A DNA stretch of 64,000 nucleotides from an uncultured Rhodobacter sp. (lineage in GTDB: Bacteria > Pseudomonadota > Alphaproteobacteria > Rhodobacterales > Rhodobacteraceae), in the NCBI GenBank assembly GCA_945952585.1, contig CAMFII010000004.1:186001-250000 (forward strand). The letters are read 5' to 3'. The translations under genes and the position numbers were made by a program. Positions 18,150 through 26,098 of this stretch are shown here, piece by piece; position 1 is the first letter of the stretch, and the number at the start of each line of letters is the position of its first letter. The notes under the pieces were generated by a model that had not been told where the DNA came from, ran no database searches, and was given only the letters and a program-made list of their open reading frames with translations.

Positions 18150-19706
18150 ATGGACCTGTTCGAAGACCCCGCCCCCCCGGGCAATGCCCCCGAATTCACC
18201 GTCTCGGAACTGTCGGGCGCGGTTAAACGGGTGATCGAAGGCGAGTTCGGGCTGGTACGGGTGCGAGGCGAGATCGGGCGGGTGTCGCGCCCAGCTTCGG
18301 GGCATCTCTACTTCGACCTGAAGGATGACCGCGCCGTCTTGGCTGCGATCTGCTGGAAGGGGCAGGCGGGGCGGCTGTCGGTCAGGCCCGAAGAGGGGCT
18401 GGAGGTCGTGGCGACCGGGCGGCTGACGACATTCCCCGGCCAGTCCAAGTACCAGATGATCGTCGAGGACATGGCCCCTGCTGGCGCCGGCGCGCTGATG
18501 GCGATGCTGGAGAAGCGGCGGCAGGCGCTGGCGGCGGAGGGCCTGTTCGACGAGCGCCGCAAGAAGCCGATCCCATGGCTGCCCGAGGTGATCGGCGTCG
18601 TGACTTCGCCCTCGGGTGCGGTGATCCGCGACATCCTGCACCGGCTCCGCGACCGCTTCCCGCGCCATGTGCTGATCTGGCCGGTTGCCGTGCAGGGCGA
18701 GAAATGTGCGCCCGAGGTGGCGGCGGCGATCCGCGGCTTCAACGCGATCGCACCCGGCGGGCCGATCCCGCGGCCCGACCTGCTGATCGTGGCAAGGGGC
18801 GGCGGTAGCCTCGAGGATCTCTGGGGCTTCAACGAGGAAGTCGTGGTCCGCGCGGCCGCCGAAAGCCGCATCCCGCTGATTTCGGCCGTGGGGCACGAGA
18901 CCGATACGACGCTCATCGACTACGCTGCCGACCGCCGGGCGCCGACGCCCACCGCCGCTGCCGAGATGGCCGTCCCCGTGCGGCTGGAACTGCAGGCGAC
19001 GGTCGATGCGCAGGCCGCACGGTTGTTGCGCGCAGTGGCGCAGGGCGTATCGCAGCGTGGCCAGCGCCTGCGTGACCTGTCGCGCGCCCTGCCACGGCTC
19101 GACACCCTCACCAGCGCCGCCTCGCAGCGACTGGACTTGTGGACGGGTCGCCTTGGCGGCGCGCTGGGGATGGCGGCGGCGGCCAAGCGGATGCGGTTCG
19201 AACGGGGCGCGGCACCGCTGCGGCCCGAGATGCTGCTTGGGCTGATCGGGCGCCGGCGTCAGACCCTGCAGGCCGAGGAGCGCGCGCTCCAGACGGCAGG
19301 CCACCGGCGGCTCGAGCGCGCAGCGCAGCGCTTCGATGCCGTCTCGGCCCGGCTGGCCCCGGCGCTTGGTCGGCTGATCGCCGATGCCGAGCGGCGCGTG
19401 ACAGAGGGGCGCACGCGGCTGGAGGATCTGACCCGGCGGCTCGACGCCGCGCCCGCGCAGCGCGTGAAGGCGCTGGCGGATCGGCTGGAGGCGCTGGACC
19501 GCACCCGGCTGACGCTTGGATATCGGGAAACGCTTGCCCGGGGCTTCGCCGTCGTGCGCGGGGATGGCCATGTCGTGACAACCCGGTCTGGGGCCGAAGC
19601 GGCACAGGCGCTCGAGATCGAGTTCCGGGATGGCCGCCTGTCGCTCGCAGGGAAGGCCCCGCGCAAGGGCGGCAAGACGCCGGACGGGCAGGGCTCGCTC
19701 TTCTGA
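18150..19706 (+). CDS. xseA: Exodeoxyribonuclease VII large subunit
   Basis: A 518-aa subunit of the single-strand-specific nuclease ExoVII. An OB-fold spans about residues 15-110 (FGLVRVRGEIGRVSRPASGH, YFDLKDD). The catalytic domain holds VGVVTSPSGAVIRDI-like IGVVTSPSGAVIRDI, DLLIVARGGGSLEDLWGFN and SAVGHETDTTLIDYAADRRA. A long coiled-coil region (about 290-420) precedes a C-terminal LARGFAVVR segment, as expected. The small subunit gene xseB is not in the window. The start at 18150 has only a weak ribosome binding site. Confidence 0.94.
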   Translation: MDLFEDPAPPGNAPEFTVSELSGAVKRVIEGEFGLVRVRGEIGRVSRPASGHLYFDLKDDRAVLAAICWKGQAGRLSVRPEEGLEVVATGRLTTFPGQSKYQMIVEDMAPAGAGALMAMLEKRRQALAAEGLFDERRKKPIPWLPEVIGVVTSPSGAVIRDILHRLRDRFPRHVLIWPVAVQGEKCAPEVAAAIRGFNAIAPGGPIPRPDLLIVARGGGSLEDLWGFNEEVVVRAAAESRIPLISAVGHETDTTLIDYAADRRAPTPTAAAEMAVPVRLELQATVDAQAARLLRAVAQGVSQRGQRLRDLSRALPRLDTLTSAASQRLDLWTGRLGGALGMAAAAKRMRFERGAAPLRPEMLLGLIGRRRQTLQAEERALQTAGHRRLERAAQRFDAVSARLAPALGRLIADAERRVTEGRTRLEDLTRRLDAAPAQRVKALADRLEALDRTRLTLGYRETLARGFAVVRGDGHVVTTRSGAEAAQALEIEFRDGRLSLAGKAPRKGGKTPDGQGSLF

Positions 19707-19709
19707 CCG

Positions 19710-20000
19710 TCAGCTGCCCGACAGCCGTTCGCCGACCCGCCTGTCCACGGGTCCGTCGAGATGCGGACGCAGATGGGCCGCGAACCACGGCCCGGCAATC
19801 GTGCTGGACAGTCGGGTCAGGCTTTCCAGATCGGTGAAGCGGACAATGAGGAAACCTTCGACATCGTCCACTCGGACAAGATCGCAGGCGATGAATTCGG
19901 GCTCCTGCCGCAGCCGGTCGCTCACCTCTGTCACGCGCGCCGCGATGTCCTGCCAATCTACCCCTGGCTTGAAGGTGATGCGGTTGACGACGACATGCAC
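19710..20000 (-). CDS. Small dimeric alpha-beta-barrel (ABM/quinol monooxygenase-like) protein
   Basis: A 96-aa protein reading VHVVVNRITFKPGVDWQDI, then ...FIACDLVRVDDVEGFLIVRFTDLE..., the size and beta-alpha-beta pattern of the antibiotic-biosynthesis-monooxygenase/Dabb fold. No gene-specific function can be given. The GTG at 20000 is chosen because GGAG lies eight bases upstream; a TTG at 20042 is in frame but has no such site. It is convergent with xseA, with three bases between the stops. Confidence 0.6.
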   Translation of the reverse strand: MHVVVNRITFKPGVDWQDIAARVTEVSDRLRQEPEFIACDLVRVDDVEGFLIVRFTDLESLTRLSSTIAGPWFAAHLRPHLDGPVDRRVGERLSGS

Positions 20001-20098
20001 GATCTGAACTCCGATATCCCTGCCCAAGCGCGATCTTGGCAAGCGCAGGCGGTCCGCGTCAAAGGGAAAGAGTGGGCAACGGACCGCCGCAGATGGGG

Positions 20099-20494
20099 CT
20101 AGGCGCCCAGATCCGGCCCGGCACAGGACAGGGGCCGCGTGCTTTCATCCACGGCGGACAGTTCCGTTCCCTCGGGGTCGCCGGTGAAATGCGCTTTCAG
20201 GCCGTCAGCGCGCTGGAAGAACAACCAGCATTGCGGCTCGAGATCGTTCTCGTAGACGAAGCAGATGGCTGATTCATTCTCGTACCAGGTGCCCTTTTGG
20301 CATTCCTTGCCGTTGAAGGCCCAGATCACCTTGCGTCCCGGCAGGTATTGTTCGGTGCCGTAGATCTGCCCGCCTTCGGCATAGGTCATGGTCTTGCCGG
20401 TCATCCGCGCCTCGAACTCCGCCCCGCTGAGCGTGGGTTCGGCATGGGCCAAGGCAGGCAGGACAAACAGCAGCGGAACGAGTGGTCGGAACAT
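20099..20494 (-). CDS. Small exported protein of unknown function
   Basis: A 131-aa protein with a clear signal peptide (MFRPLVPLLFVLPALAHA, then EPTLSG). The mature part, about 113 residues, has four cysteines (in NGKECQKG, SAICFVYEN, EPQCWLFF and PLSCAGP) that could form two disulfides in the periplasm. The pattern GKTMTYAEGGQIYGTEQYLPGRKVIW followed by CQKGTWYENESAICFVYE is seen in small secreted proteins of this order, but none has a known function. The ATG at 20494 is preferred over an upstream TTG. The AlkB-like gene ends 25 bases upstream on the same strand. Confidence 0.68.
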   Translation of the reverse strand: MFRPLVPLLFVLPALAHAEPTLSGAEFEARMTGKTMTYAEGGQIYGTEQYLPGRKVIWAFNGKECQKGTWYENESAICFVYENDLEPQCWLFFQRADGLKAHFTGDPEGTELSAVDESTRPLSCAGPDLGA

Positions 20495-20518
20495 GGCCAA
20501 ACCCTGCCAGAGGTCGGT

Positions 20519-21580
20519 TCACGGCGCCAGCCCCGCTCCTTCGCTTTCGCGTGAGGCCAGGCGGTCGAGCCGCCGGTCCATCACCCGGAACCACAAGGGG
20601 GGGACCAGCGCCAGCGCCCCCATCAGCGGCAGGCCGCGCGGCAGCATCGGCGCGGCGTCAGGCAGGCGCAGGCCCGGGTAGGGGCGCGAGGGATGGGCGT
20701 GGTGGTCGGAATGCCGCGGCGCATGCAGCATCATCTTGCCGCTGAACCACTGCGGCGCGTTCCAGGAATGACGCTCGGCGACCGGCTCCAGCCGTCCGTC
20801 GCCGCGCAAGGCCCGGCGCAGGCCGTAATGCTGGACATAGTCCGAGATCAGGAGTTGCGACGTGACATGCAGCGCCAGCGCCAGATGCACCGCCAGCCCG
20901 ATCCACCCGGCGATTGCCGCCGACAGGAGCAGGCTCAGCGTGGACAGGCCAAGATAGACCATATAGGGATGCAGCCCGCGCCCCTGCCGCAGCCGGGTCT
21001 CGGCGGCATATCCGGCCCGGAACGACCCGATCCAGGCGCGCGGCAGGAAATGCCAGACCGTCTCGCCCCGTCGCGCCGAGTTCGGGTCTCCGTCGCTTCC
21101 GACATGGACATGGTGCACCAGCCGGTGCGCCGAGGCGTGATGGGCGAAAAGCATCGTCGCATAGACCGCCACCCCCAACCAGAACAGCCGCCGGTCGCCG
21201 CGGTGGATCAGCTCATGCGCGACGGGGTTCGAGATCTGGCCGAAGGTCAGCCCGAAGGCGAAGAAGGCGAGGAGGCTGCCCGCCGGTCCGAACCCCGTCC
21301 GCCCCGCGATCATCGCGACCGCGACCGGCCAGAGCGCCAGGTGGCAGAAGCCCAGAAAGACGAGCAGCGCCTCTGACCCGGGGAATTCCGCCCCCTCCGG
21401 CGCTTCGAGCAAAAGGCGCGGCAGCATCCGGTCGAGAAGCGCCGCGAAGGCCCCGACATAAAGCAGCGCCGCCGCGAACCAGGCCCAGCCGCCGAAGGAC
21501 CCCGCGGCGAGGAAGGCCATCGGCGCGAGGCTCGCCAGTGCAAAGACAGGCATCAGAAAACGGGCAGGGCGGGGCGTCAT
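20519..21580 (-). CDS. AlkB-like membrane di-iron monooxygenase (alkane 1-monooxygenase family)
   Basis: A 353-aa integral membrane enzyme of the fatty acid desaturase/AlkB superfamily. Three histidine motifs are visible: HELIHRG, HHASAHRLVHHVHVG and HAPRHSDHHAHP, with NPVAHE upstream and SWNAPQWFSGKMML between, as in AlkB. These bind the di-iron centre that hydroxylates terminal methyl groups. No rubredoxin or rubredoxin reductase gene is nearby, so the electron donor is not evident. The ATG at 21580 is chosen; the open frame further upstream is antisense to ftsY. It is divergent from ftsY, with 112 bases between the starts. Confidence 0.82.
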   Translation of the reverse strand: MTPRPARFLMPVFALASLAPMAFLAAGSFGGWAWFAAALLYVGAFAALLDRMLPRLLLEAPEGAEFPGSEALLVFLGFCHLALWPVAVAMIAGRTGFGPAGSLLAFFAFGLTFGQISNPVAHELIHRGDRRLFWLGVAVYATMLFAHHASAHRLVHHVHVGSDGDPNSARRGETVWHFLPRAWIGSFRAGYAAETRLRQGRGLHPYMVYLGLSTLSLLLSAAIAGWIGLAVHLALALHVTSQLLISDYVQHYGLRRALRGDGRLEPVAERHSWNAPQWFSGKMMLHAPRHSDHHAHPSRPYPGLRLPDAAPMLPRGLPLMGALALVPPLWFRVMDRRLDRLASRESEGAGLAP

Positions 21581-21692
21581 CGGGGCGCAGGATAGCGATG
21601 GCGGACGCGCAGCGACAGGCGAAACCCGCAGGGACTTCCGCTTTCGCGCCGAAACGACTAGGTGGAATAGGCAGACAAAGGGATGGCGCCGC

Positions 21693-22775
21693 ATGTCCTT
21701 CTTCAAGAAACTCCGCGACCGGATGTTCAAGTCCTCCGACAAGATCGGCCAGGGCCTCGATGACATCGTCGCCGAGGCGTCGGACGAGGACCTGTCGACT
21801 GCGCCTGATGTGCCGGCCGAGGCGCCGCAGACCCCCGCCGCCGTCGCTCCGTCCGTTCCTGAACCCCCGCCGGCCGCCCAGCCCGCGGCGAAGCCCGGCT
21901 TGCTGGGGCGCCTTCTTGGCGGCGGCCGCGAGGACGAGCCGCGCCGGGTGCTGGACGATGCGATGCTCGAAAGCCTCGAGGAATTGTTGATCCAGGCCGA
22001 CATGGGGGTCGATACGGCACTCCGCGTCACTGCGAACCTTGCCGAGGGCCGGATGGGCCGGCGTGTCTCGGCAACCGAGATCAAGCAGGCGCTCGCGACC
22101 GAGATTGCCCGGATCATGGAACCGGTCGCCCGCCCGATGCCGCTTTATCCGAAGAAGCCGCAGGTCGTGCTGGTCGTGGGCGTGAACGGCTCGGGCAAGA
22201 CCACGACGATCGGCAAGCTTGCCAGCCAGTTCCGCGCCGCCGGCAAGACCGTGGTGATTGCCGCCGGCGACACCTTCCGCGCCGCAGCGGTGGAGCAGCT
22301 CCAGATCTGGGGCCAGCGCGCCGGCGTGCCGGTCATGACAGCGCCCGAGGGGTCCGACCCCGCAAGCCTCGCCTTCGACGCGATGACCCGGGCCGAGGCT
22401 GAGGGCGCGGACCTCCTCCTGATCGACACGGCCGGGCGGCTCCAGAACCGCGCCGACCTGATGGAAGAACTGGCGAAAATCGTCCGGGTGATCCGCAAGA
22501 AGGACCCCTCGGCCCCGCACAACACGCTTCTGGTGCTGGATGCGACCACGGGGCAGAACGCGGTCCTGCAGGTCGACATCTTCCGCAAGATCGCCGATGT
22601 CTCGGGCCTCGTGATGACCAAGCTCGACGGCACGGCCAAGGGCGGCGTCCTCGTGGCCTTGGCCGACAAGTTCGGCCTGCCGATCCATGCGATCGGCGTT
22701 GGCGAGCAGATTGACGACCTGTCGCCCTTCGACCCCGAGGATTTCGCCCGGGCATTGGTGGGGCTCGACGCCTGA
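21693..22775 (+). CDS. ftsY: Signal recognition particle receptor FtsY
   Basis: A 360-aa SRP GTPase that receives ribosome-SRP complexes at the membrane. A short variable acidic/proline-alanine-rich A region (about residues 20-70) precedes the N domain and the G domain. GVNGSGKT at 163-170 is the P-loop, with DTAGRLQNR and TKLDGTAKGG downstream. The sequence ends normally with GLDA. In related genomes it is commonly near yciB/ispZ, as here except for the 739-aa insertion. Confidence 0.96.
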   Translation: MSFFKKLRDRMFKSSDKIGQGLDDIVAEASDEDLSTAPDVPAEAPQTPAAVAPSVPEPPPAAQPAAKPGLLGRLLGGGREDEPRRVLDDAMLESLEELLIQADMGVDTALRVTANLAEGRMGRRVSATEIKQALATEIARIMEPVARPMPLYPKKPQVVLVVGVNGSGKTTTIGKLASQFRAAGKTVVIAAGDTFRAAAVEQLQIWGQRAGVPVMTAPEGSDPASLAFDAMTRAEAEGADLLLIDTAGRLQNRADLMEELAKIVRVIRKKDPSAPHNTLLVLDATTGQNAVLQVDIFRKIADVSGLVMTKLDGTAKGGVLVALADKFGLPIHAIGVGEQIDDLSPFDPEDFARALVGLDA

Positions 22776-22865
22776 CGGCCTCTCTGCAGTCTGCGCTTGG
22801 CCGATGGTCGGGATCAGCGCTAGTCTGCGCGCCGCAACCTGTGAACGAATGCCTGGAGTCGTGGG

Positions 22866-25085
22866 ATGATTTCACCTCGCGCAGCGTACTGGTTCTTTGC
22901 GACTGCCCTTTGCCTTTTCCTTGATCCTCGCCAGGCGGTATCAGAGACGGCCATCAGCGGCGCCGCTTCGGTTGCCCCGACCCAGCCACAAGCCATCCAG
23001 CTCCTGACGGGAGCGACAACCCCAGAGCCTGAAACTGGCAGCTACACCCGGTTGCTCGACTATTCCGACACCTGTCCCGTTGATTTGCCCGACTGGGCAT
23101 CGGAGAGCGAGCGTTACGCCTGGAACCTGATCTGTCGCGGAAACGTCGCCGACATGAGCCTGTTCCGGCCGACATCGCAGAACACCGCAGATCAGCCGAC
23201 CAATGTCGAAGCGACGACAGCATCCGGCCCGGCGACCGATGGTGCGGGCTGCATCGCAGTGGCCAAGAGCAATGTTCCGGAAGAGGTCTGGCCCGACCAC
23301 CGGCGGCTTTCGGCTCGCTTCATCAAGCTCATCGCGACCCGCAAGCCCTATGTCGATATCCCCGCCATTCCGAGCATCAACATTCGTTGCGCCAAGATCG
23401 AAGGTCAGATCAACCTCTACAATGAAAGGGTGCCTCAGCGGTTGGTCCTGCAGGACAGCCGGATTCCGAATGGCGTCATGGTGCAGGGGGCACGGTTCGA
23501 CTTCGATCTCGTGCTCGACGGCAGCGATCTGCTGGGAAATTCCTTTCAGGGCGCATGGCTTGAAGCAGAGAACTTCAGTTTTCGCAACGGGCGCGCAGGC
23601 GTTGTAGAACTGTCCTGGGCAACGGTCAAAGGTTCGGTCGTCTTGAGCGGCTCCTTGATCGGGATGCTGCCTGATCCCAAGACCCCCGATCAGCGGGGCG
23701 GATTGTTCGCCAACGGTCTGAAGGTCGGACGGAACCTGTCACTCGCCGAGAGGGCCGATATCCAGATCGTCGATCTGGTAGGGGCGGAAGTGGGCGGTAG
23801 CGTGGTCGCGAATTCGGTCAATGTTCGCGCAAAAATGAACTTGAATGGCAGCGATATCGGCGGCGCACTCCTGATGCGCGACGGCGCAAGGATGGGGGAA
23901 CTCGACCTCGTTTCGTCCAGGATGGCTCGGGGACTGGAACTGTCTGGCCTGCAGGTCGTCAAGCCTTCCGTCGGCACGACAGGATCCGTGCCAACAGGCT
24001 ATGCCGGGCCTCCGGGGCTTTGGGCGGTCACCGGATCGATCAGCGCAGGAAGGTTGTCAGTCGGCGACAGCGCGTTTCTTAACTACATGACGGTCGAGGG
24101 GAAACTCATTCTGCAAGAGGCCTCCATCAACGGACCGCTTTATCTCGGGGGCTCGCGAGTCACCGAGCAGTTCGAGGCGAGCGGGATCCACGTCTCGGGA
24201 CCTGTTTCCTTGGGATTGGATGCTGCCTTGGCCGCCGTCAGCTTCAGGGGGGCTACCATCGAGGGAGCGTTGCAGCTGTTCAATTCGCGCTACGACGGCC
24301 CTTTCGATCTGCGCAACGCGCAGCTGGGCGCACTGGAGCTGTGGGAAAACGGAATGGACGTGATCTGGGGGCTCAACGCATCCCTCGATCTGCGCAACGC
24401 CGATATCGGTGTGCTTCAGGCGCGCTTCCCGCAGAACTGGGAGTTGCAGGGGTCGACCGACGCGCAGGGTAGACCGTTGCGCTTGCCGGTCCAGCTGGAG
24501 AACCTCCGCTATGACAGGCTTGGGTCTGCAACCCCACCGCAGTCGTCGCTGCCACCGGAACTCGACACAGACAGCCTCATCCAATGGGTCTCGGACTCGC
24601 TGCCGAAAAGCGATCAGGGTCAAGCGGCCGGCTTCATCCCGCAGCCGTTTCGGCAGCTGGAGGAGACTTTGCGGTCAATGGGGGCCGAAGCCGAGGCTGA
24701 CCAGGTTCAGGTCGCCGGGCATATGCATCAGATCCAGGCCTATTCCGCCGACCTGACCGGCTGGATCAAGACATTCGCGGGCATTGTCTGGTGGGCGCTG
24801 GTGGGGTTCGGGGCCCATCCGTTCCGCGTATTGTGGTGGTTCGCCGCGCTCGTCGGTCTTGGCGTGATCGTCAGCCGCTGGAGTCCGTCCCTTAGTCAGA
24901 GGGGCTGGACCGACAGCTTCTGGTACTCGCTGGAAAACGCCTTCCCGCTGCTGCAGCCATCGAGTGAGCACCAGAAGGTGATCCATGATCACCCTTTCCT
25001 GCAGAATTTCTTCCATTTCCAGAAGGTCGCTGGATTTGTCCTTGCCACTATCCTAGTTGGAGCCCTGACGCTGCTCGGAGGATAG
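22866..25085 (+). CDS. Large exported beta-helix protein with C-terminal transmembrane segments, function unknown
   Basis: A 739-aa protein. Residues 1-26 are a signal peptide or N-terminal anchor. After a Pro/Thr-rich linker, residues of about 180-540 show recurrent short beta strands with a glycine-containing turn (KIEGQINLY, ATVKGSVVLSGSLIG, GAEVGGSVVANSV, SDIGGALLMRDGA, ASINGPLYLGGS), a solenoid or beta-helix pattern. Two hydrophobic segments follow near 655-690 and 718-739, separated by SFWYSLENAFPLL. The closing region recalls membrane-anchored pentapeptide-like proteins of unknown role. It has lower GC and less biased codons than ftsY and yciB. Its 3' end supplies the GGAGG site for yciB, so the two are linked. 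Confidence 0.7.
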   Translation: MISPRAAYWFFATALCLFLDPRQAVSETAISGAASVAPTQPQAIQLLTGATTPEPETGSYTRLLDYSDTCPVDLPDWASESERYAWNLICRGNVADMSLFRPTSQNTADQPTNVEATTASGPATDGAGCIAVAKSNVPEEVWPDHRRLSARFIKLIATRKPYVDIPAIPSINIRCAKIEGQINLYNERVPQRLVLQDSRIPNGVMVQGARFDFDLVLDGSDLLGNSFQGAWLEAENFSFRNGRAGVVELSWATVKGSVVLSGSLIGMLPDPKTPDQRGGLFANGLKVGRNLSLAERADIQIVDLVGAEVGGSVVANSVNVRAKMNLNGSDIGGALLMRDGARMGELDLVSSRMARGLELSGLQVVKPSVGTTGSVPTGYAGPPGLWAVTGSISAGRLSVGDSAFLNYMTVEGKLILQEASINGPLYLGGSRVTEQFEASGIHVSGPVSLGLDAALAAVSFRGATIEGALQLFNSRYDGPFDLRNAQLGALELWENGMDVIWGLNASLDLRNADIGVLQARFPQNWELQGSTDAQGRPLRLPVQLENLRYDRLGSATPPQSSLPPELDTDSLIQWVSDSLPKSDQGQAAGFIPQPFRQLEETLRSMGAEAEADQVQVAGHMHQIQAYSADLTGWIKTFAGIVWWALVGFGAHPFRVLWWFAALVGLGVIVSRWSPSLSQRGWTDSFWYSLENAFPLLQPSSEHQKVIHDHPFLQNFFHFQKVAGFVLATILVGALTLLGG

Positions 25086-25088
25086 GAC

Positions 25089-25691
25089 GTGGCTCCCAAG
25101 AAGATAAATCCCTGGCTGAAGCTGGGGCTCGAACTCGGGCCGGTTCTTGTCTTCTTCGTCGGCTTCAGCCGGTTCAAGGACAAGACGCTCACAATCGGTG
25201 GCCAAGACTACCACGGCTTCATCCTGATGACGGCCCTGTTCATTCCGCTGATGATCCTGACCACTGCGATCCTGTGGAAGCTGACCGGCAAACTGTCGAA
25301 GATGCAGGTCGTCACCCTGGTGCTGGTGATCGTCTTCGGCGGGCTCTCGGTCTGGCTGAACGACGAGCGCTTCTTCAAGATGAAGCCAACGATGATCTAC
25401 GCGCTGTTCGCGGCGATCCTCGGCTGGGGCCTGATGCGGGGCCAGTCCTACATGCAGCTCGTCATGGACGAGGCTTTGCCGATGCGGCACGAGGGCTGGA
25501 TGATCCTGACCAAGCGGGTCGCGCTGTTCTTCGCCGGACTTGCCGTGGCCAATGAGGTCGTCTGGCGCACGATGAGCACCGAGACCTGGGTCACCTTCAA
25601 GACCTTCGTCCTGACCGGGGCGCTGTTCGCCTTCTTCATGACCCAAGGCAAGCTGTTCGAGGCCTACGGGATCGACAAGCCCGAGGACTAG
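25089..25691 (+). CDS. yciB: Inner-membrane-spanning septation protein YciB/IspZ
   Basis: A 200-aa protein with about five transmembrane segments of the YciB (intracellular septation protein A) family, linked in other bacteria to cell envelope and division. It opens with INPWLKLGLELGPVLVFF and contains KMKPTMIYALFAAILGWG and NEVVWRTMSTETWVTFKTF, family hallmarks. The GTG start at 25089 follows GGAGG inside the last codons of the upstream gene, with three bases between the genes, so the two are co-translated. A pair of perfect palindromes follows. Confidence 0.9.
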   Translation: MAPKKINPWLKLGLELGPVLVFFVGFSRFKDKTLTIGGQDYHGFILMTALFIPLMILTTAILWKLTGKLSKMQVVTLVLVIVFGGLSVWLNDERFFKMKPTMIYALFAAILGWGLMRGQSYMQLVMDEALPMRHEGWMILTKRVALFFAGLAVANEVVWRTMSTETWVTFKTFVLTGALFAFFMTQGKLFEAYGIDKPED

Positions 25692-25710
25692 GGCCGACCC
25701 GCGCACCTTC

Positions 25711-25761
25711 CGATTTTTCTACGAAAAATCCGGGAGGCGATGATTTTTCGTAGAAAAATCG
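25711..25761. terminator. Twin palindrome downstream of yciB
   Basis: GATTTTTC-TAC-GAAAAATC at 25712-25730 and GATTTTTC-GTA-GAAAAATC at 25742-25760 are each perfect hairpins and are exact reverse complements of each other. They can therefore also pair as one 20-bp stem with an 11-base loop (25711-25761). The T runs suit termination from either direction: yciB from the left and the minus-strand region from the right. Confidence 0.6.
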
Positions 25762-25765
25762 TGGA

Positions 25766-26098
25766 CTAAGTGCCCTTGTGGCAAGAACAGCCTTTGCAGC
25801 CACCGCCTGCGACAAGGTCGTGATGGCCGCCTGCCAGTATCAAGCCCGAGGTCTGTTTTGGCGTCAGGCCCATGCAGTCCTGTATTGACCGGTTGGCGTC
25901 GACCCTACCGATCAGCGCGACCCGATCGCCAGGAGCGGAGCCGGCACTGTCCGTCGCCTGCTCCCAGGACCTGGGGATGCTCGGCCCGGTGAAGCGTCGG
26001 TGAAGAAGTTCGCCTTCGCGACCACGGTGGCTGACCCAAGCCGCAGCTCCGCGGCTTCCGCAAGGGCCCGGGCGACTACGTCCGGATCGGTGGGGCGC
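25766..26098 (-). other. Gene-free stretch with coding-like, cysteine-rich remnant
   Basis: About 400 bases (25692-26098) hold no complete gene. After the twin palindrome, the minus strand is open from the hydrolase TGA at 26099 to a TAG at 25766. Its final part reads GDRVALIGRVDANRSIQDCM, then GLTPKQTSGLILAGGHHDL and VAGGGCKGCSCHKGT, which looks protein-like. In another frame, 26095 to about 25995 reads PTDPDVVARALAEAAELRL then GSATVVAKANFF, which also looks protein-like. The two could be one broken gene joined by a frameshift near 25990. No good start is seen and I do not recognise the family. Confidence 0.35.

Noticed and set aside
18054-19571. 505-aa minus-strand frame opposite xseA, ending ...[14 protein letters not shown]
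   Set aside because: It is a shadow of xseA. The short tail beyond xseA looks protein-like but has no start codon of its own in frame, so I did not call a gene.
21213-22688. Long minus-strand frame over ftsY
   Set aside because: Antisense to a certain ftsY; composition is that of a shadow.
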